Shown piece after piece: positions 8,079-15,063 of a stretch of DNA of 17,968 bases. The notes below the pieces were generated by a model that worked only from the letters and a program-made list of their open reading frames with translations, made no database searches and had not been told where the DNA came from. Positions within the stretch are counted from its first letter, which is position 1, and every line of letters begins with the position of its first letter. A program made the position numbers and the translations under genes. Location of the stretch: contig JACKIT010000018.1 in the NCBI GenBank assembly GCA_020638335.1, positions 1 to 17,968 on the forward strand, given 5' to 3'. Source of the DNA: Rhodospirillales bacterium. Its GTDB lineage: Bacteria > Pseudomonadota > Alphaproteobacteria > Micavibrionales > Micavibrionaceae.

Positions 8079-9089
8079 ATGTCAGCAGAACGGTTAGACT
8101 ATACGGATGAAGTTGCAGAAGCTACGACATCACTTTATGAGCGACTTCGGAAGCAGTACAGTCCTGAGCGTTGGCAAACGCTGGCGCCTTACATTCACGA
8201 AATCAATCGCCTGAAAAAAGAAAAGAATGCGGTTGTTCTGGCGCATAATTATATGACCCCGGATGTGTTTTACGGGGTTGGGGATGTGATGGGTGATTCG
8301 CTCATGCTGGCGCAAAAGGCTGCGCAGAGTGATGCGGACATCATCATCCAGTGCGGTGTGCATTTTATGGCGGAAACCTCGAAAATTCTGTGTCCCGATA
8401 AAAAAGTGATTATTCCCGATATGGAGGCTGGTTGTTCGCTGGCTGAGAGCATCACAGGCGCGGATGTGCGCAAATTAAAGGCTGATCACCCCGGCATTCC
8501 GATCGTATCGTATGTGAATACGAGCGCTGAAGTGAAGGCTGAGAGCGATGTGTGCTGCACATCGTCTAATGCGCTGAAAATCGTCAATGCGCTGGGGCGC
8601 GAGGGGCATAATACGGTGATAATGACGCCGGATAAATATCTGGCGCAAAATGTTGCCGCCGAAACTGATGTGAAAGTTATCATCTGGGATGGGACCTGCA
8701 TGGTGCATGAGCGTTTCACCGCCGAAGATGTTAAAAAAATGCGCGCCGATCATCCGGGCATTTTCGTGCTGGCGCATCCTGAATGCCCGCCCGAAGTGAT
8801 GGCGCAGGCCGATTATGCAGGCTCGACCGCGCAGATGGATGATTATATCAAGGAACACCAGCCTAAAATGGCCGTGCTATATACAGAATGTTCGATGAGT
8901 GACAATATCGCTGCGGCTAATCCGGAGGTTGAGATGATTGGCACCTGTCAGATGTGTCCGCATATGAAGCGGATTACCTTGCCAAAAATTCTCAAAGCCT
9001 TGCAAAGTGGAGGCCCGGAAGTTGAGATTGAGCCGGAAATTGCGCAGCGCGCGCGCAAGCCTATTGAGCGGATGTTGGAGCTGAGCTAG
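8079..9089 (+). CDS. nadA: Quinolinate synthase NadA
   Basis: A 336-residue [4Fe-4S] enzyme that condenses iminoaspartate with dihydroxyacetone phosphate to give quinolinate in de novo NAD synthesis. Three conserved cysteines fit the cluster ligands: C119 (EAGCSLAES), C207 (WDGTCMVHERF) and C293 (QMCPHMKR). Their spacing of 88 and 86 residues is close to that of characterised NadA proteins. Other motifs are AHNYMTPDV, GDSLMLAQ, CGVHFMAETSKIL, YVNTSAEVKAESD and HPECPPEV. The ATG at 8079 has only a weak ribosome-binding site. nadC follows after a 106-base spacer filled by a hairpin repeat. No nadB is present in this window, so iminoaspartate must come from a gene elsewhere. Confidence 0.96.
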   Translation: MSAERLDYTDEVAEATTSLYERLRKQYSPERWQTLAPYIHEINRLKKEKNAVVLAHNYMTPDVFYGVGDVMGDSLMLAQKAAQSDADIIIQCGVHFMAETSKILCPDKKVIIPDMEAGCSLAESITGADVRKLKADHPGIPIVSYVNTSAEVKAESDVCCTSSNALKIVNALGREGHNTVIMTPDKYLAQNVAAETDVKVIIWDGTCMVHERFTAEDVKKMRADHPGIFVLAHPECPPEVMAQADYAGSTAQMDDYIKEHQPKMAVLYTECSMSDNIAAANPEVEMIGTCQMCPHMKRITLPKILKALQSGGPEVEIEPEIAQRARKPIERMLELS

Positions 9090-9096
9090 ATCTCAT

Positions 9097-9178
9097 GTCA
9101 TTGCGAGGAGCGTTAGCGACGCGGCAATCTAAAATCTTACTTGTCGGCACTAGATTGCTTCGCTACGCTCGCAATGAC
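9097..9178. repeat. Dispersed inverted repeat, cattgcgag / ctcgcaatg type
   Basis: Two arms, gtcattgcgag ... gcggcaatct (9097-9130) and agattgcttcgctacgctcgcaatgac-like (9152-9178), form a long imperfect hairpin around a 21-base AT-rich loop. This sequence class is a well-known dispersed intergenic repeat in alphaproteobacteria and some other bacteria. It occupies nearly the whole nadA-nadC gap and ends 17 bases before the nadC start. A transcript running through would fold here, so it could modulate nadC expression or stabilise the nadA mRNA; that is inference. Confidence 0.8.
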
Positions 9179-9195
9179 GGCTAAAGGAATGGAGT

Positions 9196-10041
9196 ATGGT
9201 TCTTTCCCCCATCATTATTGAAGATCTTGTCAAAACGGCCTTGAAAGAAGATTTGGGGCATGGATTCGATATAACCTCGAACCTGTTGATCCCGGCGGGG
9301 CAATCTGCACGCGGCGTTTTAAAGGCGCGGCAAGATGGGCGATTGGCCGGGCTGATCCTGGCGCTTTCCACTTTCTCTCTCACTGATATTGATTTTGACA
9401 TGAGCGTGATGGCCGAAGACGGTGCGGATCTTCAGGCCGGGGATGTGATCGCCGAGATTGAAGGTCCGGCGCGCAGCCTGCTTACGGCTGAGCGCGTGGC
9501 GCTGAATTTCATGAGCCATATGAGCGGCGTGGCCACATTGACGGCCCGCTATGTCGAAAAGGTGAAAGATACGGGCGTGGAGATTTGTGATACGCGTAAA
9601 ACTTTGCCGGGGCTGCGCTTGCTGCAGAAATATGCTGTTGAAATCGGCGGGGGAGCGAACCACCGCTTCGGGCTGGACGATGCGATTTTGATTAAAGACA
9701 ACCATATTGCAGCGGTGGGTAGCATTGATGAGGCTCTTAATCAGGCGCATATGCTGGCCGGACATACCAAGAAAATAGAGATTGAGGTTGATACTCTGGC
9801 ACAGCTTGAAGATGTTTTGGCTAACGGCAAAGCCGATATTGTGATGCTTGATAATTTTGGGCTGGAAGATCTCAAAAAAGCTGTGCAGCTTTGCAAGGGG
9901 CAGATTACCACCGAGGCCTCCGGGAGCGTAAACCTTGAAACTGTGCGCGCAATTGCTGAAACCGGCGTGGATTACATCTCCGTCGGCGCATTGACGCACA
10001 GCGCCCCTACGCTGGATATTGCGCTGGATATTGATGTGTAG
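9196..10041 (+). CDS. nadC: Nicotinate-nucleotide pyrophosphorylase (quinolinate phosphoribosyltransferase) NadC
   Basis: A 281-residue enzyme that converts quinolinate and PRPP to nicotinate mononucleotide, CO2 and pyrophosphate, the step after NadA. Diagnostic motifs are EDLGHGFDITS (18-28), TAERVALNFMSHMSGVAT (97-114), DTRKTLPGLR (132-141, substrate-binding Arg/Lys), GGGANHRFGLDD (151-162), IKDNHI (166-171), IEVD, EASGSVNLETV and VDYISVGALTHSAP. The start at 9196 is preceded by GGAG at 9190-9193, only 2 bases away, and by AAAGGA a little further upstream, which gives better spacing. It lies in an operon-like run after nadA and overlaps the DUF167 gene by 8 bases at its 3' end. Confidence 0.96.
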   Translation: MVLSPIIIEDLVKTALKEDLGHGFDITSNLLIPAGQSARGVLKARQDGRLAGLILALSTFSLTDIDFDMSVMAEDGADLQAGDVIAEIEGPARSLLTAERVALNFMSHMSGVATLTARYVEKVKDTGVEICDTRKTLPGLRLLQKYAVEIGGGANHRFGLDDAILIKDNHIAAVGSIDEALNQAHMLAGHTKKIEIEVDTLAQLEDVLANGKADIVMLDNFGLEDLKKAVQLCKGQITTEASGSVNLETVRAIAETGVDYISVGALTHSAPTLDIALDIDV

Positions 10042-10312
10042 CACTATTATTCAGGTTAAACTCAGCCCCAATTCTGCGAAAAACGCTGTTTTGGGCTGGG
10101 AAGATGGGGCGGATGGCGGAAAGGTTCTTAAATGCTGCGTTACGGCCGCGCCTGAGAAGGGGAAAGCGAACAAAGCCTTGATTTCTTTACTGGCTACACA
10201 TTATGGCATTCCCAAGGGGCGATTTTCACTTTTACGTGGAGGAAAATTGCGTATAAAAGTTATTGAAATACAAGGCATTGAATGTATTTCTAATATAGTC
10301 TTCAAAAGGTGA
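10034..10312 (+). CDS. DUF167 (YggU-family) small protein
   Basis: A 92-residue protein of the DUF167/YggU family, whose biochemical role is unknown. The family core is clear: IQVKLSPNSAKNAV near the N-terminus, then LKCCVTAAPEKGKANKALISLLA, then FSLLRGGKLRIKVIEI. The P-x-(A/S)-K ... APEKGKAN ... RG-K-R-K pattern is diagnostic. I chose the ATG at 10034, which overlaps the nadC stop by 8 bases and brings the length to that of the family; the upstream ATG at 10019 would extend into nadC by 15 more bases without added similarity. Translation is probably coupled to nadC. DUF167 genes usually sit near YggT/ribosomal-type housekeeping genes, so this position after nadC tells little about function. 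Confidence 0.88.
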   Translation: MCSTIIQVKLSPNSAKNAVLGWEDGADGGKVLKCCVTAAPEKGKANKALISLLATHYGIPKGRFSLLRGGKLRIKVIEIQGIECISNIVFKR

Positions 10313-10394
10313 TAAATTTTAGCTTTCCCTTCACTTTTTAATGGGATAATTATATGACAAATATCTTTAGGGACAAGCAGGCAAATTTAGGTTT

Positions 10395-10979
10395 ATGACT
10401 TTAAGAATTTCAAAAAACCTTACTTTGACAATGGGATTGGGTGCGTTGGTGTTTTTTGCGCAGGGCTCTGCATGCCTGGCAGCCGAAAACATAAAAATGC
10501 TTACAAAACAGAATGTTAAAGAATTTATCGAAGATACTACGGATATTACCACGACGAATACGCAAGCCTTATCCCCTGAAAAAATTCAGCAATATCTGGA
10601 TATACATCTTGATAAAAAGGCGCGTTTTAAAAGCGTGATGAAATACAATATGCCGGGCATGCCGCCGCAAGAAGCCAATCTCAGCCTTGATAAAGACGAG
10701 TTTATGAAATCTGTTGTTCAGGGTGCGGGGGCCGTTGATGGCTATGAAACGCTCGTTGAAATTACAGATATTAAGATTTCTTCGGATGGTGAAAAGGCCT
10801 TTGTGAAAACGCAAAATACCGAATATGCAACCATGCCTGTGCCGACAGAAACCGGTGGGGTTGAGAATGTACCCATGGAAGGCTTTTCTGAATGTATGCA
10901 AATTCTGCTGCTGAAAAAAGGCGTCATTAAGATGTATAACGCCGATTGCGTGACCAATATTGAGTTTATGGAATATTAA
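10395..10979 (+). CDS. Exported protein of unknown function (194 aa)
   Basis: A 194-residue protein with a clear Sec signal peptide. A basic start (MTLRISKN) is followed by a hydrophobic core (LTLTMGLGALVFFAQG) and a likely cleavage at CLA|AEN near residue 29. The cysteine before the site does not fit a lipobox, because the -3 residue is Gly. The mature part starts with a helical, Thr-rich segment and continues with alternating strands such as YETLVEITDIKISSDGEKAFVKTQN. Two late cysteines (FSECMQ and NADCVT) could form a disulfide. The order of helices then strands is reminiscent of NTF2-like folds, but that is only an impression. The gene lies 82 bases after the DUF167 gene, ATTTAGG is very close to the ATG, and it may have its own promoter. 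Confidence 0.75.
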   Translation: MTLRISKNLTLTMGLGALVFFAQGSACLAAENIKMLTKQNVKEFIEDTTDITTTNTQALSPEKIQQYLDIHLDKKARFKSVMKYNMPGMPPQEANLSLDKDEFMKSVVQGAGAVDGYETLVEITDIKISSDGEKAFVKTQNTEYATMPVPTETGGVENVPMEGFSECMQILLLKKGVIKMYNADCVTNIEFMEY

Positions 10980-10999
10980 AGCCAAAGCGTACAGCCTGC

Positions 11000-11019
11000 A
11001 TGCTGATGACAATCAGCAT
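11000..11019. terminator. Hairpin between convergent genes (weak terminator candidate)
   Basis: A perfect 8-bp stem, atgctgat / atcagcat, encloses a 4-base loop 20 bases after the exported-protein stop. Only a weak T-rich tail (cttgt) follows. Ten bases further on lies a 12-base perfect palindrome (tcaggatcctga, 11029-11040). Both sit between the convergent exported-protein gene and sdhB, where a bidirectional stop would be expected. Confidence 0.4.
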
Positions 11020-11072
11020 CTTGTCCGTTCAGGATCCTGACTTTCGTCAAAATGCACGGAAACGGAGCTCCC

Positions 11073-11864
11073 CTACCGGCGCAGCACCATCAGTTTTTTG
11101 ATCTCGGCGATGGCTTTGGCCGGGTTGAGGCCTTTCGGGCAGGTGTTGGTGCAGTTCATGATCGTATGGCAGCGGTAGAGCTTGAACGGGTCTTCCAGTT
11201 GGTCGAGGCGCTCACCGGTTGCTTCATCGCGCGTATCGGCGATCCAGCGATAGGCTTGCAGCAAAATCGCCGGGCCCATGAAACGGTCGCCATTCCACCA
11301 ATAGCTGGGGCAGCTGGTCGAACAGCAAAAGCACAGGATGCAGCCAGCGGGACCCCGGCCATCATCACCGTTGAGAATATTGGCATCTTCGGGGCTTTGC
11401 AGGCGCTCACGCCCCGGCGCCGGGCTGTCGGCCTTCAGCCAAGGTTCAATCGAAGTATATTGCGCATAAACGTGGTTGAGGTCGGGCACGAGGTCCTTAA
11501 CCACCGGCATATGCGGCAGCGGGGTAACCTTGATATCGCCAGAGCAATCATCAATCGCCTTGGTGCATGCTAGCGTATTCGTGCCATCAATATTCATCGC
11601 GCAGGACCCGCAAATCCCTTCGCGGCAAGAGCGGCGCAGGGTCAGGCCAGAGTCGATATTATTTTTGATGTAAAGCAGCGCATCAAGCACCATCGGCCCG
11701 CATTTATCGAGATCAATGGTGAAGGAATCGAGGCGCGGATTGGCTTCGTCTTCCGGGTTCCAGCGGTAGATTTTGAACGTCTTTTTGCGCGCCGCGCCGT
11801 CGGCCGCGTTATGTGTTTCACCGTCGGTGATTTTTGAATTTGCGGGAAGTGTGAATTGGGCCAT
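11073..11864 (-). CDS. sdhB: Succinate dehydrogenase iron-sulfur subunit
   Basis: A 263-residue complex II subunit that carries electrons from the flavoprotein to quinone. All cluster ligands are present: C80, C85, C88 and C100 for [2Fe-2S] (RRSCREGICGSC ... LAC); C175, C178, C181 and C242 for [4Fe-4S]; and C185, C232 and C238 for [3Fe-4S] (CCSTSCPSYWWN, RCHTIMNCTNTCPKG). The stretch before the second cluster reads DDGRGPAGCILCFCC, where most relatives have a 'GLYECILCACC' form; this is a small local divergence that keeps the ligands. It is separated from sdhA by two unrelated genes and has its own candidate promoter. The ribosome-binding site is weak (AAAGAG). Confidence 0.96.
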   Translation of the reverse strand: MAQFTLPANSKITDGETHNAADGAARKKTFKIYRWNPEDEANPRLDSFTIDLDKCGPMVLDALLYIKNNIDSGLTLRRSCREGICGSCAMNIDGTNTLACTKAIDDCSGDIKVTPLPHMPVVKDLVPDLNHVYAQYTSIEPWLKADSPAPGRERLQSPEDANILNGDDGRGPAGCILCFCCSTSCPSYWWNGDRFMGPAILLQAYRWIADTRDEATGERLDQLEDPFKLYRCHTIMNCTNTCPKGLNPAKAIAEIKKLMVLRR

Positions 11865-11901
11865 CTGTGCGCTCTTTATGCGTTGGTTCTATCTGCCAAT
11901 C

Positions 11902-11930
11902 AGAATAAGCGCTTAAGGGCAAAATGTGAA
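11902..11930 (-). promoter_or_regulatory. Candidate sigma70-type promoter for sdhB
   Basis: Read on the minus strand: TTCACA (complement of 11925-11930), a 17-base spacer, then TATTCT (complement of 11902-11907). The predicted start of transcription is about 30 bases before the sdhB ATG. The -35 box lies within the hairpin that follows the diguanylate cyclase gene. This is pattern matching only. Confidence 0.35.
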
Positions 11931-11947
11931 GGGGCAATCCTTCACAT
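11924..11947 (-). terminator. Hairpin after the diguanylate cyclase gene (terminator candidate)
   Basis: A 9-bp stem, atgtgaagg / ccttcacat, with a 6-base loop lies 27 bases downstream of the GGDEF gene stop. On the minus strand it is followed by a short T run (ATTTTG). It would separate the cyclase transcript from sdhB. Confidence 0.45.
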
Positions 11948-11973
11948 GTTAGAAGGAGACAGCGTTGTTGAAA

Positions 11974-12717
11974 TTATTCGGGAGGATTAGGTTTCACATC
12001 TAATGTTTGCCGCCCATCAAATACCGATAAATCATAGATTTCCATGTGTCCACGCGTCGTTTGCTTTACTTTGTAGAGGGCTTTGTCAGCGGCGTTTATT
12101 ATATTTTCAGGCGTTATAGCCGGTCCAGATATTCCGATCCCTATGCTTGAGCCAATTTTATATTCTTTGCCTTTGTGCTCAATTGTGAATGCGCACATTT
12201 CACTCTCGAGCCGAGCAAGCGCCGGGTCAACGTCATTGCCATTATTCACCTCCATGATAACGATCATTTCCTCGCCGCCATAACGGGCAACAATATCGTC
12301 TGCACGAACGGCTTTTTGCAGGCGCTCGGCGGTTTTTTTTAAGACCGCATCTCCAACCTGGTGACCATACGTATCGTTAAATTTTTTAAAATGGTCGATA
12401 TCAACCATAATCAGCGCTATGCGTCCACCGGACCGCCTCAGTTTCGTCAGCGTTTTAGGCAGGGCATCATCGAAATAGCGGCGATTATAAAGCCCGGTTA
12501 AAGAGTCTCTAATAGAGGTATTTCGATCAACTGATGCTCGCTGATTTGCCTGTTCCAACTGTTGGATGAGTGTCTTTTCACCTTGAGCTTTGTTTCCGTC
12601 TTCCTGGAGTTTTGTAATTTCATCAGGGGTGAGGTCGCCCTTACCCAGCCCCAAACCGTTCCTACGGCGGAATTCTTTCAGAGCCTGCTTCTTGGCTAAT
12701 TCATCTTTCAAACTCAT
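11974..12717 (-). CDS. Diguanylate cyclase (GGDEF domain), soluble
   Basis: A 247-residue protein with no membrane segment. The N-terminal 65 residues are charged and probably helical or coiled-coil (KLQEDGNKAQGEKTLIQQLEQ is part of it), with no recognisable sensor domain. The GGDEF domain starts at DSLTGLYNRRYF (71-82) and carries VDIDHFKKFND (metal and substrate binding) and the signature GGEEM (147-151), a GGEEF-type variant expected to be active. RADD at 138-141, five residues before the signature, matches the RxxD product-inhibition site. It should make cyclic di-GMP from two GTP; activity is inferred. It lies between sdhB and sdhA. A strong promoter candidate sits so close to the ATG that the transcript may be leaderless, and no ribosome-binding site is visible. 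Confidence 0.92.
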   Translation of the reverse strand: MSLKDELAKKQALKEFRRRNGLGLGKGDLTPDEITKLQEDGNKAQGEKTLIQQLEQANQRASVDRNTSIRDSLTGLYNRRYFDDALPKTLTKLRRSGGRIALIMVDIDHFKKFNDTYGHQVGDAVLKKTAERLQKAVRADDIVARYGGEEMIVIMEVNNGNDVDPALARLESEMCAFTIEHKGKEYKIGSSIGIGISGPAITPENIINAADKALYKVKQTTRGHMEIYDLSVFDGRQTLDVKPNPPE

Positions 12718-12724
12718 GGCCGGA

Positions 12725-12753
12725 AATATACATTAATTTCCATATTAAATCAA
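12725..12753 (-). promoter_or_regulatory. Candidate promoter of the diguanylate cyclase gene, possibly leaderless
   Basis: On the minus strand: TTGATT (complement of 12748-12753), a 17-base spacer, then TATATT (complement of 12725-12730). Only 7 bases separate the -10 box from the ATG at 12717, so transcription would start at or next to the start codon. Confidence 0.45.
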
Positions 12754-12842
12754 GGTGTCTTTTGATTTTACATAATTTTCTTGTGTGCATAGCTTGTTTC
12801 ATGTATTGTATTGCTACATTCAAGTTTATGCAGGGGGGTATG

Positions 12843-13262
12843 ATGAGTAAAGTTTCACAGGCATTTGGTGTTTTGGCGCTCAGCGCGGCTTCAGCGGTTT
12901 ACGCGCAAGAGGTGGCAGCAAGCGAACAGGTTTGCGCGAAAGATGGTCGTAGCTTTGAAATTACGGAGAATAATGGTCAGATTACTGGTTATTATCATCA
13001 AAATAGACAAAATATTTCATCGGAAACCCTAGCCAACTTTCAAAGCAGGAGCTTTTCAGCTGGAACACGATCAGTAGGCACCGGCGGCAACCCTAGAACC
13101 GCACCGTTCAAAGAAGCTTTTGGATTTAGTCGGGGGCAGGCCAACCTTCCTTCTCCAGATGAACGAATCGAAGCCCTGCGCACACGCGGCAAGATTTTCT
13201 GCTATACAGGCCATGTTCCAACCCCTGCCCCAGGCAGTTTTGTTCCTTTGAAGCCCCAATAA
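12843..13262 (+). CDS. Exported small protein of unknown function (139 aa)
   Basis: A 139-residue protein with a signal peptide: MSKVSQAFGVLALSAASAVYA, then QEV, with a typical AxA-like cleavage at VYA|QE. The ATG at 12843 is chosen because AGGGGGG at 12832-12838 gives a strong ribosome-binding site with 4-base spacing; the ATG at 12840 is only one base from that site, and the longer frame from 12762 has no such site. The mature part of about 118 residues has two cysteines (EQVCAKDG and IFCYTG) that may pair, a Ser/Gly/Arg-rich middle, and a proline-rich end (PTPAPGSFVPLKPQ). I recognise no family. It is divergent from the diguanylate cyclase gene across 125 bases and ends 1 base before the sdhA stop. 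TTGTGT-17-TATTGT at 12781-12809 is a weak promoter candidate. Confidence 0.75.
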   Translation: MSKVSQAFGVLALSAASAVYAQEVAASEQVCAKDGRSFEITENNGQITGYYHQNRQNISSETLANFQSRSFSAGTRSVGTGGNPRTAPFKEAFGFSRGQANLPSPDERIEALRTRGKIFCYTGHVPTPAPGSFVPLKPQ

Positions 13263-13263
13263 C

Positions 13264-15054
13264 TTAATAAACCCGGGCCTTGGGAGGGATGGGCTGAACT
13301 TCGTCGGTCAGGGTGGTCATGATCACCGGGCGGTAGTCGATTTTGGTCTTTCCGGCCTCATCAACCCAGATAACGGTGTGTTTCATCCATTTTTTATCAT
13401 CGCGGTCGGGGAAGTCCTCACGGGCCTGCGCACCGCGGGATTCCTCGCGGTTGGCGGCAGCATGCATTGCGGCAACCGCTTGGGACAAGAGGTTATCCAG
13501 CTCCAACGTTTCAACGAGATCGGTGTTAAAGATCATTGAATCGTCGGTTACTTTCAAATCAGCCTTCCTGGCGAAGCATTCGTCAATCTTGGTGATGCCC
13601 TCATTCAGGGTTTCTCCGGTGCGGAATACGGGCGCATGCGTCTGCATCGTGCGCTGCATTTTATCGCGCAGCGCGGCTGTCGTCGTTGAACCTTTAGCGC
13701 TCCGATAATGATCAAGGCGAGCCAGCGCTTTTGAGCCATCATCCGTGCCAAACGGGCGGTGTTTCGCGCCGGGTTGAACCGTTTCGGCGCAGCGATTGGC
13801 TGCAGCCCGGCCAAAGACGACGAGGTCGAGCAGTGAGTTTGAGCCCAGACGGTTGGCACCGTGGACGGAGACGCACGCGGCTTCGCCGATCGCCATCAAG
13901 CCCGGCACAATGGCATTGGGATCTTTTTTGGTCGGGTTAATGACCTCGGCCATGTAATTGGTTGGGATGCCGCCCATATTATAATGCACAGTCGGCAGAA
14001 CAGGAATCGGCTCTTTTGTCACATCAACACCGGCAAAGATGCGAGCGCTTTCGGCGATACCCGGCAGGCGTTCGTGGATAATGTCGCTGTCCAGATGCTC
14101 GAGATGCAGGTGGATATGGTCTTTGTGCTCGCCGACGCCTCGGCCTTCGCGGATTTCGATGGTCATCGAGCGTGAGACCACGTCGCGGGAGGCGAGGTCT
14201 TTTGCGCTGGGCGCGTAGCGTTCCATGAAGCGCTCACCTTCGGAATTGGTGAGATAGCCGCCTTCGCCGCGCACGCCTTCGGTAATCAGGCAGCCTGCGC
14301 CGTAAATGCCGGTCGGGTGGAACTGGATGAATTCCATATCCTGCAACGGAATGCCGGCGCGCAGGGCCATGGCGTTCCCGTCGCCGGTGCAGGTATGGGC
14401 ACTCGTGCAAGAGAAATAGGTGCGGCCATAACCACCGGTGGCGAGAATCACCTGATGGGCACGGAAACGGTGAATTGTGCCGTCATCGAGGTTCCAGGCC
14501 ATGACGCCGATACATTGGCCGTCATCGCTCATGATCAGGTCGAGGGCGAAATATTCGATGAAGAATTCGGCCTTGTGTTTGAGAGCCTGCGTGTAAAGCG
14601 TATGGAGGATGGCGTGGCCGGTGCGGTCGGCGGCGGCGCAGGTGCGCTGGGCCGTGCCCTTACCGTAATGGGTGGTCATGCCACCAAAGGCGCGCTGGTA
14701 AATTTTCCCGGCGGCGGTGCGGGAAAACGGCACACCATAGTGTTCCAGTTCGATAATGGCGGGGATCGCCTCGCGGCACATATATTCGATCGCGTCCTGA
14801 TCGCCGAGCCAGTCCGAGCCCTTGACCGTATCATACATGTGAAAGCGCCAGTCATCCTCGCCCATATTGCCCAAAGCGGCGGAAATGCCGCCTTGCGCCG
14901 CGACCGTGTGCGAGCGCGTGGGGAAGACCTTGGAGATAATCGCGGTTTTGAGACCTTTTTCTGCGCAGCCAAAGCCCGCGCGCAAGCCCGCGCCACCGGC
15001 GCCGACCACCACGACGTCATATTCGTGATCGATAATTTCGTATTCGTTTTTCAT
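13264..15054 (-). CDS. sdhA: Succinate dehydrogenase flavoprotein subunit
   Basis: A 596-residue catalytic subunit that oxidises succinate to fumarate with covalently bound FAD. The dinucleotide-binding motif is VVVGAGGAGLRAG (residues 14-26). The FAD-attaching histidine lies in RSHTVAAQGGISAALGN (H49). Other hallmarks are the FHPTGIYGAGCLITEGVRGEGG region, GRGVGEHKDHIHLHLEHL, HYNMGGIPTN, and HGANRLGSNSLLDLVVFGRAA. The C-terminal part, ending with DDKKWMKHT and IDYRPV, is that of SdhA rather than the related L-aspartate oxidase NadB. I chose the ATG at 15054 because TAGGGA is 6 bases upstream of it; the ATG at 15060 directly abuts that site. It follows the 75-residue membrane protein gene by 9 bases. 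Confidence 0.97.
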   Translation of the reverse strand: MKNEYEIIDHEYDVVVVGAGGAGLRAGFGCAEKGLKTAIISKVFPTRSHTVAAQGGISAALGNMGEDDWRFHMYDTVKGSDWLGDQDAIEYMCREAIPAIIELEHYGVPFSRTAAGKIYQRAFGGMTTHYGKGTAQRTCAAADRTGHAILHTLYTQALKHKAEFFIEYFALDLIMSDDGQCIGVMAWNLDDGTIHRFRAHQVILATGGYGRTYFSCTSAHTCTGDGNAMALRAGIPLQDMEFIQFHPTGIYGAGCLITEGVRGEGGYLTNSEGERFMERYAPSAKDLASRDVVSRSMTIEIREGRGVGEHKDHIHLHLEHLDSDIIHERLPGIAESARIFAGVDVTKEPIPVLPTVHYNMGGIPTNYMAEVINPTKKDPNAIVPGLMAIGEAACVSVHGANRLGSNSLLDLVVFGRAAANRCAETVQPGAKHRPFGTDDGSKALARLDHYRSAKGSTTTAALRDKMQRTMQTHAPVFRTGETLNEGITKIDECFARKADLKVTDDSMIFNTDLVETLELDNLLSQAVAAMHAAANREESRGAQAREDFPDRDDKKWMKHTVIWVDEAGKTKIDYRPVIMTTLTDEVQPIPPKARVY

Positions 15055-15063
15055 TTTCATTCC

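Noticed and set aside
9150..9401. Minus-strand open frame ending in HCERSEAI
   Set aside because: That ending is the usual translation of the dispersed cattgcgag-type repeat; the rest is antisense to nadC.
9319..10044. Minus-strand open frame of 241 codons opposite nadC
   Set aside because: Mirror of the strongly conserved NadC sequence.
10395..10979. Exported protein as a lipoprotein
   Set aside because: The cysteine in GSACLA lacks the Leu-type residue three positions before it; cleavage after CLA by the ordinary signal peptidase is more likely.
13264..15054. sdhA read as L-aspartate oxidase (nadB), given the nearby nadA and nadC
   Set aside because: Length, C-terminal sequence and the neighbouring sdhC and sdhD identify it as the succinate dehydrogenase flavoprotein.
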